From Anaerococcus vaginalis ATCC 51170 (GTDB taxonomy: Bacteria > Bacillota > Clostridia > Tissierellales > Peptoniphilaceae): DNA of 64,000 bases. This document shows positions 33,840 through 41,112 of the stretch, piece after piece. The stretch spans positions 531,980 to 595,979 of the forward strand of contig NZ_GG700527.1 in the NCBI RefSeq assembly GCF_000163295.1. Reading direction: 5' to 3'. The notes below the pieces were generated by a model. It was not told the origin of the DNA. It searched no databases and saw nothing but the letters and a program-made list of their open reading frames with translations. Position numbers and translations under genes: made by a program. How positions within the stretch are numbered: the stretch's first letter is position 1; each line of letters begins with the position of its first letter.

Positions 33840-34535
33840 ATGATTAATATAATTTATTTTTTCTTGGGAGCGATATTCGGTTCATTTGCACATTCATTGT
33901 GTGATAGAACACTTAGAGGAGAAAATATTGCTTATCCACCAAGTCACTGCTCATTTTGTAACAATAAAATATTAAAAAGAGATCTTATACCTATTTTTTC
34001 TTACATAAATTTAAAAGCAAGGTGTAGATTTTGCCAAAAAAAGATCCCATTTTCATATATTCTTTATGAAATAATAGGGGGTCTTTTATTTATATTTGCT
34101 ATGAAAGAAAAAACTTTTATGGAAGGAAGTTTGATTTTTTTATCTCTAATTTTTTCTTTTGTAATAGCTATGATTGATTTTAAAAGCATGGAAATATATA
34201 TGGGATATGTTTATATTTTAGCTTTTATTGGATTAATATATAGAATTTTTTATTTGGGATTTGATTTTGAATTTTTTAAAATTATTTTAATTTTTACTTT
34301 CCTATATTTTTTAATTTATTTTATATCTAAGAAAAATATAGGAGATGGAGATTATTTTTTCTATTTAGCCTTATTTTTATTTTTAGAAAATGAAAGAATT
34401 TTATATTTAATTTTAGGCTCTATTTGGATTGGAGCGATTTTTGCAATTATAATAGCTATCAAGAAAAAATCAATGAAAATAATGATTCCATTTTGTATTT
34501 ATATATTTATTGCTTATATTATAAGTCTTTTGTGA
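33840..34535 (+). CDS. Prepilin peptidase (A24 family)
   Basis: A 231-residue membrane aspartic protease that cuts and N-methylates prepilins. The N-terminal cytoplasmic domain carries two Cys pairs (CSFCNNKI near 38 and CRFCQKKI near 60) that bind zinc in PilD. The first catalytic Asp is in IAMIDFKSMEI near 112, and the second is in the GxGD-like motif IGDGDY near 168. Seven or eight hydrophobic segments fill the rest. Length is typical of short clostridial PilD. It begins immediately after the pilin stop codon. Confidence 0.9.
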   Translation: MINIIYFFLGAIFGSFAHSLCDRTLRGENIAYPPSHCSFCNNKILKRDLIPIFSYINLKARCRFCQKKIPFSYILYEIIGGLLFIFAMKEKTFMEGSLIFLSLIFSFVIAMIDFKSMEIYMGYVYILAFIGLIYRIFYLGFDFEFFKIILIFTFLYFLIYFISKKNIGDGDYFFYLALFLFLENERILYLILGSIWIGAIFAIIIAIKKKSMKIMIPFCIYIFIAYIISLL

Positions 34536-34542
34536 GGTGTTT

Positions 34543-34950
34543 ATGAAAAAAAGAGCCTTTACTTTAATCGAATTAATAGTAACACTTGCTATAATTTCTT
34601 TGATTTCAAGTGTGATTTTAATAAAATCAGGTTTGATACCAAAACTTCAAGAAAAAAAAGAAATTGAAAACCTGCAAGCTGATATAAATTATTGCAGAGA
34701 AAAATCCTTAGTTACAGGTTATAAATATAAAATAAATATAGACATTAATAAATACGCAATAAAAAGAGCTGATGATAATGAAATGGTAAAAGAAGTTTTT
34801 TTAAAATATATAAAAGCAAACACAAAAAATACTTTTGTATTTAGACCAACAGGAAGTGTAGAGGGAGCAAGTACGATTTATTTTTCTTCTTCTAACAAAA
34901 AATATTCTATTATAGTGTCGCCGATTGCTGGAAGGATAAGATATGAATAA
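34543..34950 (+). CDS. Pseudopilin (GspH/FimT-like)
   Basis: A 135-residue prepilin-like protein starting MKKRAFTLIELIVTLAII: the leader is cleaved before Phe, Glu5 is present, and the hydrophobic helix follows. The C-terminal half has the FRPTGSVEGASTIYF stretch common in minor pilins of the GspH type. GAGGTG precedes the ATG at 34543; an in-frame GTG at 34537 lies inside that site. It overlaps the next gene by 8 bases. Minor pilins of this kind prime assembly at the pilus tip. Confidence 0.82.
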   Translation: MKKRAFTLIELIVTLAIISLISSVILIKSGLIPKLQEKKEIENLQADINYCREKSLVTGYKYKINIDINKYAIKRADDNEMVKEVFLKYIKANTKNTFVFRPTGSVEGASTIYFSSSNKKYSIIVSPIAGRIRYE

Positions 34951-35257
34951 AAATAAAAAAGGATTTACCTTGATTGAAATAATTATTGCTCTAGCTCTTA
35001 TAAGCATAATAAGTATATATTTACTTCCATCACTTTTTTCTATTTATGAAAATTCCAGAAAAATAAAAGATGATTCTAAAATTTTATTTACAATGCAGAA
35101 AGTTTTAGAAATATCAAAAAATAGGGATGAAGGAGAATATGAAGATTTAGAAAATGGTTTTAAAATTAATACAAGAATAGAATCCTATAATGAAAATTTG
35201 AAATACATAGAAGTAGTATGTGATAAATATAATTTAGAAGTGGTGGTAAAAAAATGA
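34943..35257 (+). CDS. Pseudopilin (minor, short)
   Basis: A 104-residue prepilin-like protein starting MNKNKKGFTLIEIIIALALI, with the cleavage site before Phe and Glu5 retained. The small C-terminal domain is charged and ends in DKYNLEVVVKK. It fits a GspI/PilV-like minor pilin by size and place, but sequence alone does not settle the class. Its start overlaps the preceding gene by 8 bases and its stop overlaps the next start by 4, so the set is translated as a unit. Confidence 0.78.
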   Translation: MNKNKKGFTLIEIIIALALISIISIYLLPSLFSIYENSRKIKDDSKILFTMQKVLEISKNRDEGEYEDLENGFKINTRIESYNENLKYIEVVCDKYNLEVVVKK

Positions 35258-35724
35258 GAAAAAAAGGCTTTACCCTTTTAGAATTAATTTGTGCCATAGC
35301 CATCGGATCAATTCTTATAGTCTTGATAAATAATATTGTAAAAACAAATCTTTCAATTAGTCAAAAAACCTATGAGGATGAAATTGACTATAAAAATTCA
35401 ACAAATTGTATTTTGTATATAGAAAATGTTATAAGAAAATCAGATAAAATAATTGACTTTAAAAATGAAAATAATTTTAAATTATTAATTAGTGAAGGTA
35501 AAAATAAGTCTACATATAGATTTGAACAAAATGGAAAAAAATTATACGTTTATATCAATAATTTAAATTCAAGTAGCCAAAGAGAAATAAAAATTCCAAT
35601 AGGATATTGTAGTGATTCAAAAATATCTTATGATAAAAATGATGATTCATTTACGATAGATATTGATTTTTATGAAAAAGAAGGAAATTCAAATTACAAA
35701 ACTTATATAAGGAGGCTTGAATGA
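35254..35724 (+). CDS. Pseudopilin (GspJ/ComGF-like)
   Basis: A 156-residue prepilin-like protein starting MRKKGFTLLELICAIAIG, cleaved before Phe with Glu5 present. The globular part (INNLNSSSQREIKI, then YCSDSKISYDKNDDSFTIDI) resembles the ComGF/PilW region in size and beta content. Two Cys in the body could form a disulfide. It overlaps both neighbours by 4 bases. Class assignment is tentative. Confidence 0.75.
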   Translation: MRKKGFTLLELICAIAIGSILIVLINNIVKTNLSISQKTYEDEIDYKNSTNCILYIENVIRKSDKIIDFKNENNFKLLISEGKNKSTYRFEQNGKKLYVYINNLNSSSQREIKIPIGYCSDSKISYDKNDDSFTIDIDFYEKEGNSNYKTYIRRLE

Positions 35725-36635
35725 AAAAAAGAGGACTTTTATCCATTTATGTTCTGATAATTTTACTTCTTTTATCAGTAAGCCTAACCTTTATATTTGA
35801 GCAGGCGATAAATAACAATGATTCAAATAAGGACTTGTACAATAGGAAAAAAGCAATTTACGAATTAGAATCACTTTATGCCATAATTGTAGATGGTAAA
35901 AAAACTTTGTTGGAAGATGTTGAGATAGTAAATGAAAATGATGACAATTTGTGGCATCCATTTTATTTTGATTATTTTGATGAAAAAGAAGAAGTAAAAA
36001 TTCAAAAACAAAATGGAAAAGAATTTGTATTAAGAAGTGTAAAAAAAATTGGAAATTCAAAGGCTATATTAGAAATGGTTTTGGATTTAAGAAATAAGTA
36101 TGCGCTAAGAGAAAATAAAAAAATAATACTTGATGAAAATTTCGGCGAATTTTATAAAAATTTGAATTTTAAACAAAATAAATTTGAAGAATTTGAAAAT
36201 TTTACATTAGAAAATGATTTAGAAAATCGATTTTTAAAAATTGGTGGACAATTAATTGTAAAAAGAGAGAAAGAAAAGATTACATCAAGCGAAATTCCAA
36301 ATGATGATAATTTAGAGAAAAATCAGAGCAATTTATCAAATGAAGAAAAAAATTTTTCCAATAAAATTAAGACACCAAGACGAATTAGTGGTATAGTAAT
36401 TATTGGTAAAGATTTGATTTTGGAAAATGATTTAGTTTTGGATGGTTTGCTTATAATAAAAGGCGGCATTATTTCAAAAAATAATAGCAAACTTATTATT
36501 GATGGGCAATTAATATCAAAAAATGATTACACTAATATAGTTGATTATTCATACAATGAAGAAAAATCGCTAGATTATATTGATGATATAGAAAATCCAA
36601 AATTTATTGAAATTAAATCAAAAAAAGTATTTTAA
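35721..36635 (+). CDS. Secreted pilus-associated protein with N-terminal helix (PilX/ComGG position)
   Basis: A 304-residue protein with one hydrophobic N-terminal helix (about residues 6-26, LLSIYVLIILLLLSVSLTFIF) but no Gly-Phe cleavage site and no Glu5, so it may be a PilX/GspK-type tip subunit or a plain membrane-anchored protein. Residues about 225-275 (RISGIVIIGKDLILEN..., LIIKGGIISKNNSKLIIDGQL) look like short beta repeats similar to bactofilin or polymer-forming repeats. A Glu/Lys/Asn-rich linker precedes them. It is the last pilus gene and overlaps the previous one by 4 bases; ackA follows after 11 bases. Function is not recognised. Confidence 0.7.
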   Translation: MKKRGLLSIYVLIILLLLSVSLTFIFEQAINNNDSNKDLYNRKKAIYELESLYAIIVDGKKTLLEDVEIVNENDDNLWHPFYFDYFDEKEEVKIQKQNGKEFVLRSVKKIGNSKAILEMVLDLRNKYALRENKKIILDENFGEFYKNLNFKQNKFEEFENFTLENDLENRFLKIGGQLIVKREKEKITSSEIPNDDNLEKNQSNLSNEEKNFSNKIKTPRRISGIVIIGKDLILENDLVLDGLLIIKGGIISKNNSKLIIDGQLISKNDYTNIVDYSYNEEKSLDYIDDIENPKFIEIKSKKVF

Positions 36636-36646
36636 TGGAGGAATAA

Positions 36647-37834
36647 ATGAAAATATTAGTTATCAATTGTGGATCTTCATCTTTAAAATATCAATTATTT
36701 GATATGGACAATGAAGAAGTTTTAGTAAAAGGTCTTGTAGAAAGAATTGGAATAGATGGATCAAGACTTAAACAAGAAAAAGGCGACGACGAATATATAA
36801 TTGAAGAAGATATGAAAGACCATACTGAAGCAGTTAAACACGTATTTGATGCTATAACTGATAAAGAAAATGGTGTGATTTCAGATTTATCTGAAATAGA
36901 TGCAGTTGGCCATAGATTTGTTCATGGTGGAGAAAAAATTACAAAATCTGTTGTAATTGATGACGAAGTTAAAGAAGCTGTAAAAGAATATTCAAAGTTT
37001 GCACCATTACACAATCCAGCAAATATGATGGGACTTGAAGCTTGTGAAAAACTTCTACCAAATGTAAAAAATGTTGCAGTATTTGATACAGCATTCCACC
37101 AATCGATGCCAGAAGAAAATTTCCTTTATGGAATTGATTATAAATACTACGAAGACCAAGCTGTTAGAAAATATGGTTTCCATGGAACAAGCCATGATTT
37201 CATTACACAAAAAACAGCAAAAGTTTTAGAAAAAGATCAAAAAGATTTAAATATGATTTCATGCCATTTGGGAAATGGATCTTCAATTTGTGCAGTTAAA
37301 GAAGGAAAATCATTTGATACAACAATGGGACTTACACCACTTGAAGGACTTGTAATGGGAACAAGAAGTGGAGATTTAGATCCAACAGTTGTGACATTTT
37401 TGATGAATGAATATGGATATGATACAAAAAAAATGGACAATGTCCTAAATAAAGAATCAGGAGTTCTTGGAGTTTCTGGAGTATCATCAGACTTTAGAGA
37501 TCTTGAAAATGCTGCAAATGATGGAAATAAAAGAGCAGATATTGCTTTAAAAATGTTTGCTAATAGAGCAAAAAGATATGTAGCAGGATATATGGCAGAA
37601 ATCGGAAAAACTGATGCAATTGTATTTACTGGTGGAATCGGAGAAAATTCTGCAACAATGAGAGCTGACATAATGAAAGGCTTTGAACAATTTGGAATTA
37701 AAATTGATCCAGAAAAAAATAATGTTCGTGGCGGATGTCATTTAATCTCAACTGATGATTCAAAAGTAAAAGTTTTTGTAATAGCAACAAACGAAGAATT
37801 AATGATTGCAAGAGACACTAAAAAACTAGTATAG
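36647..37834 (+). CDS. ackA: Acetate kinase
   Basis: A 395-residue ASKHA-fold enzyme that makes ATP from acetyl phosphate and ADP, the main energy-yielding step of acetate fermentation. VINCGSSSLKYQLFD at the N-terminus binds phosphate, and FDTAFHQSMP near 148, HLGNGSSICAV near 207, GTRSGDLDPT near 240 (Arg and Asp of the active site) and FTGGIGENS near 327 complete the set. Length is standard. TGGAGG precedes the ATG. The phosphotransacetylase gene is not next to it. The rpmF promoter begins immediately after its stop codon. Confidence 0.98.
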   Translation: MKILVINCGSSSLKYQLFDMDNEEVLVKGLVERIGIDGSRLKQEKGDDEYIIEEDMKDHTEAVKHVFDAITDKENGVISDLSEIDAVGHRFVHGGEKITKSVVIDDEVKEAVKEYSKFAPLHNPANMMGLEACEKLLPNVKNVAVFDTAFHQSMPEENFLYGIDYKYYEDQAVRKYGFHGTSHDFITQKTAKVLEKDQKDLNMISCHLGNGSSICAVKEGKSFDTTMGLTPLEGLVMGTRSGDLDPTVVTFLMNEYGYDTKKMDNVLNKESGVLGVSGVSSDFRDLENAANDGNKRADIALKMFANRAKRYVAGYMAEIGKTDAIVFTGGIGENSATMRADIMKGFEQFGIKIDPEKNNVRGGCHLISTDDSKVKVFVIATNEELMIARDTKKLV

Positions 37835-37835
37835 C

Positions 37836-37864
37836 TTGACAATTTTAACATTTACTTATATAAT
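37836..37864 (+). promoter_or_regulatory. Consensus promoter of rpmF
   Basis: A perfect TTGACA (37836-37841), exactly 17 bases, and a perfect TATAAT (37859-37864). It starts two bases after the ackA stop. The sigma-A match is complete, as suits a ribosomal protein gene. Confidence 0.93.
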
Positions 37865-37903
37865 GTTTAAGATTGCTAAAACTCATAACTAGGAGGTGTT
37901 AGA

Positions 37904-38083
37904 ATGGCAGTACCTAAGAGAAGAACATCAAAAACAAGAAAAAATAAAAGAAGAGCTTCAGCTTACAGATTAAATAAATCAACTTATGTAGAGTGTCCAA
38001 ATTGTCATGAACCAATGTTACCACATAGAGTTTGTCCAAGCTGTGGTTATCATAAAGGCAAAGAAGTTCTTGAGTTAAATTAA
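37904..38083 (+). CDS. rpmF: 50S ribosomal protein L32
   Basis: A 59-residue ribosomal protein. It starts [18 protein letters not shown], the unmistakable L32 N-terminus, and carries the zinc-ribbon Cys pairs ECPNC and VCPSC near residues 30-45, so this is the zinc-binding (C+) form. AGGAGG lies 7 bases before the ATG. It has its own consensus promoter and terminator. The usual preceding gene yceD (DUF177) of the ackA-yceD-rpmF-plsX block is absent. Confidence 0.97.
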   Translation: MAVPKRRTSKTRKNKRRASAYRLNKSTYVECPNCHEPMLPHRVCPSCGYHKGKEVLELN

Positions 38084-38108
38084 GATAGTGGTAACACTAT
38101 CTTTTTTT
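38084..38108 (+). terminator. Terminator of rpmF
   Basis: GATAGTG (38084-38090) pairs perfectly with CACTATC (38095-38101) around the tetraloop GTAA and is followed by seven T, starting directly after the stop codon. Confidence 0.9.
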
Positions 38109-38131
38109 AATATCAAAAATAAGGGGAAATT

Positions 38132-39106
38132 ATGAAGATAATTATAGATACTTATGGAGTAGATGATGGAATAAAAATTCCAATAGAAGGTGCAATTAGT
38201 GCTTTAAAAGAAAAAGATTTTGTGCCAGTTTTTTCTGGAGATAAAGAAAAAATAGAAAAAATTATTGATGGAAGAATAAAATCCTACGAAATAATAGATG
38301 CTAAAGACAAAATTGAAAATAATGAAGATCCAGTAAAGGCTATAAGAAGAAAAAAAGATTCTACAATGGTTAAAGCTTTTGACAAATTAAATGAAGATGG
38401 TTACGATGGATTAGTTTCTGCAGGCTCAACAGGAGCAATTCTTGCAAGCGGATTATTTATTTCTGGAAGAATTAAAGGAATAAAAAGAGCTTGCATAGCA
38501 ACAAGCCTACCAACTTATGAAAATACAACTTTATTATTGGATACTGGGGCAAATATGGATTGCAAAGCAGAATTTTTAAAAGAATTTGCAATAATGGGAA
38601 GTGTTTTTGCAAAAAATGTACTTCATATAGAAAATCCTACAGTTTCACTTTTAAATGTTGGAATTGAAGAACACAAGGGCAACAAATTAGCAAAAGAAAC
38701 TTACAAATTATTGGAAGAATCTTCAATAAATTTCAAAGGAAATATTGAAGCAAGAGATTTGTTTACTGGCAAGACTAATATAGTAATAGCAGATGGATTT
38801 GACGGAAATATTGCTATAAAAACTGCAGAAGGTGTAATTAGTCTTTTCAGTAAGGAAATTAAAGATGCAATTTACAAATCATTTTCAACAAAAATTGGAG
38901 GAGCCTTGATAAAAAATTCATTAAAAGAAAATTTATCAAAATATAACTCAGATTCTATAGGAGGAGCTCCACTTTTGGGAGTAAACCAATATGTTTATAA
39001 GGCTCACGGCAATTCTAATGAAAAAGCATTTAGCTCAGCGATTTTAGGCTTAATAGATTATGTAAATACAAATACAATAGAAAAAATAAAAGGAGAATTA
39101 GAATGA
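38132..39106 (+). CDS. plsX: Phosphate acyltransferase PlsX
   Basis: A 324-residue enzyme that converts acyl-ACP to acyl phosphate for the PlsY step of phospholipid synthesis. Recognisable are the opening MKIIIDTYGVDDG (usually DxxGGD), GLVSAGSTGAILASG near residue 92, DTGANMDCKAEFLKEFA near 138, and VADGFDGNIAIKTAEG near 228. It sits before acpP, its substrate carrier, and overlaps it by 4 bases. AAGGGGA precedes the ATG. It is read through little or nothing from rpmF, which has a terminator, so a separate promoter is likely, though none was clear in the 24-base gap. Confidence 0.95.
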   Translation: MKIIIDTYGVDDGIKIPIEGAISALKEKDFVPVFSGDKEKIEKIIDGRIKSYEIIDAKDKIENNEDPVKAIRRKKDSTMVKAFDKLNEDGYDGLVSAGSTGAILASGLFISGRIKGIKRACIATSLPTYENTTLLLDTGANMDCKAEFLKEFAIMGSVFAKNVLHIENPTVSLLNVGIEEHKGNKLAKETYKLLEESSINFKGNIEARDLFTGKTNIVIADGFDGNIAIKTAEGVISLFSKEIKDAIYKSFSTKIGGALIKNSLKENLSKYNSDSIGGAPLLGVNQYVYKAHGNSNEKAFSSAILGLIDYVNTNTIEKIKGELE

Positions 39107-39327
39107 TAAGAGAAGAATTAATTGAATTAGTAAAAGAAAATTTAGATATTAATGAAGATGAAATTGATTTTGAAAAAGAAATCACAGCTTATGACATAGA
39201 TTCAATCGATATGCTTGATTTTATTATGGCAATTGAAGATAAGTATGACATAGAATTTTCTGATGACGAATTAGATGAAATCGAAAAATTTTCAGATGTA
39301 ATATCTTTAATAGAAAGCAAAAATTAA
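39103..39327 (+). CDS. acpP: Acyl carrier protein
   Basis: A 74-residue acidic helical carrier. The phosphopantetheine attachment site is Ser34 in YDIDSIDMLDF; most ACPs have DSLD there, so the Ile is a small deviation. The C-terminal helix region FSDDELDEIEKFSDVI fits. AGGAGA precedes the ATG. It overlaps plsX by 4 bases and rnc by 1. fabD and fabG, often between plsX and acpP in Bacillus, are absent, as in many Clostridia. Confidence 0.95.
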   Translation: MIREELIELVKENLDINEDEIDFEKEITAYDIDSIDMLDFIMAIEDKYDIEFSDDELDEIEKFSDVISLIESKN

Positions 39328-40043
39328 TGAAATTAAGTAAAGAAAGATTAGAAGAAATTGAAAAACTTGAAGAGAGTATAGGCTACACTTTTAAAAATAA
39401 AAATCTTATTGATGTAGCCCTTACTCATTCTTCTTATATTAATGAGAGCAAGGATGAAAATAAATCATCAAACGAAAGATTGGAATTTTTGGGAGATAGC
39501 ATTCTCGATTTAATTGTAAGCGAAGAACTTTACAAAAATCACAAAACATATCCAGAAGGAAAATTAACGAAAATAAGATCAAGGATAGTTTGTACTTCAT
39601 CTTTTTCAAAAGCAAGTGAAAAATTTAATTTATCTTCATATTTGTTGTTTGGAAAAGGGGAAGAAAGTCATAATGGTAGAGAAAAAAAATCTGTAAAAGC
39701 AGATACTTTTGAGGCTTTTTGTGCTGCAATTTATCTTGATGCAGGATATGATTTTCTAAAAGATTTTTTAATGAAAAATTATTATGAAATTGTAAAAGAA
39801 CTTCTAGAAAATGACTTGCTTTTTATTGATTACAAAACAAAATTACAAGAATATTTTAACAAGACAAACAGAATAATTTTAAAATATAAACTTGTAAAAG
39901 AAGAAGGTCCAGAGCATAATAAAACATTTTATATGGAAGTTTCAGCCAAAAATAAAAAACTTAGCACTGGCAAGGGAAAAAATAAAAAAGAAGCTGAACA
40001 AATGGCAGCAAGAATCGCTTATAAGAAGTTGACAAATGAGTAA
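39327..40043 (+). CDS. rnc: Ribonuclease III
   Basis: A 238-residue double-strand-specific endoribonuclease for rRNA processing. The catalytic signature NERLEFLGDSILDL lies near residues 47-60, with metal-binding Glu and Asp; the second acidic pair is in ADTFEAFCAAIYLDAG near 123. The C-terminal double-stranded-RNA-binding domain spans about 165-236 and ends with GKNKKEAEQMAARIAYKKL. Length is normal. The start overlaps the acpP stop by 1 base, and it overlaps the radical SAM gene by 8. Confidence 0.97.
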   Translation: MKLSKERLEEIEKLEESIGYTFKNKNLIDVALTHSSYINESKDENKSSNERLEFLGDSILDLIVSEELYKNHKTYPEGKLTKIRSRIVCTSSFSKASEKFNLSSYLLFGKGEESHNGREKKSVKADTFEAFCAAIYLDAGYDFLKDFLMKNYYEIVKELLENDLLFIDYKTKLQEYFNKTNRIILKYKLVKEEGPEHNKTFYMEVSAKNKKLSTGKGKNKKEAEQMAARIAYKKLTNE

Positions 40044-41112
40044 AAAAGAATATATAATACCAATTTTTATACCATTTTTGGGTTGTCCCCACGATTGTGC
40101 TTTTTGCAATCAAGTCAAAATTACAAATTATAAGGACAATATAAATAAAGAAAATACTATAAGGCAAATTAATCAATACTTATCATATTTTCCAAAAAAT
40201 GAAAATCTTAAAGAAATTGCATTTTTTGGTGGCTCATTTACAGGTCTTGATGAAAAAGTAATGATTTCTTATCTTGAAATTGCACTTAATTATAAAAAGA
40301 AGGGAATTATTGATAGAATCAGATTATCTACAAGACCTGATTATATAAATAATTCTATTCTTGATATATTAAAAAAATATGAGGTTGATGTAATTGAACT
40401 TGGAATACAATCACTTGATAATGAAATATTAAATGCAAATGAGAGAGGTCATAGTAAAGAAGATTCAATTAGGGCAAGCAAATTAATAAAAGATTATGGT
40501 TTTAAATTAGGTCATCAAATCATGCCTGGTCTTTATAAGGATTCTTTTGATAAAGCTATCAAAACAGGATTAGAGTCTATAAAAATGAATCCTGATATGG
40601 TAAGAATATATCCGACTTTGGTTATAAAAGATACAAAACTTGAAAAATTATATAAAGAGCGTTTATATAAGCCTCTTAGCTTGGATGAAGCTATTGAAAT
40701 ATCTAGTAGGCTTTATATGATTTATTCATATAAAAAAATTCCAGTAATAAGAATAGGACTTCAACCAACAGAAAATATAAATGAAAAAAAAGATGTTGTT
40801 GCAGGGCCTTTTCATCCTTCAATTAGACAATTGGTTGAAACAAATATTCACAAAATTTATTTGGAAGAATTAATAAATAAATATAGGCTAAAAAATAAGA
40901 TAAAAATTCATATATCAAACAGAGAAATTTCAATAATAGCTGGAAATAAAAAAGCAAACAAAAATTATTTTTACAAAAAATATGGCTTGATTATAAATTT
41001 TGAAAATGATGAAAATAATTTTATAGAGTATGAGGATAAAAAAATATCCTATGATATTGAAAATTTTATGAGAGAATTTGTAGAAAAAACTTACGGTGGT
41101 GATTTATATTAG
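40036..41112 (+). CDS. Elp3-like radical SAM protein
   Basis: A 358-residue radical SAM enzyme. The cluster motif is CPHDCAFC at about residues 18-25, with AFFGGSFTGLD near 69 and GIQSLDNEILNANERGH near 129 forming the TIM-barrel core; the N-terminal and core parts match the Elp3-like clostridial family found between rnc and smc. The acetyltransferase domain of true Elp3 is missing, so tRNA acetyl-modification is not established. It overlaps rnc by 8 bases and the possible smc start by 17. Confidence 0.85.
   Translation: MSKKEYIIPIFIPFLGCPHDCAFCNQVKITNYKDNINKENTIRQINQYLSYFPKNENLKEIAFFGGSFTGLDEKVMISYLEIALNYKKKGIIDRIRLSTRPDYINNSILDILKKYEVDVIELGIQSLDNEILNANERGHSKEDSIRASKLIKDYGFKLGHQIMPGLYKDSFDKAIKTGLESIKMNPDMVRIYPTLVIKDTKLEKLYKERLYKPLSLDEAIEISSRLYMIYSYKKIPVIRIGLQPTENINEKKDVVAGPFHPSIRQLVETNIHKIYLEELINKYRLKNKIKIHISNREISIIAGNKKANKNYFYKKYGLIINFENDENNFIEYEDKKISYDIENFMREFVEKTYGGDLY

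Noticed and set aside
37237-37671. 144-codon minus-strand ORF inside ackA
   Set aside because: It is an antisense shadow of conserved acetate kinase sequence without a start signal.
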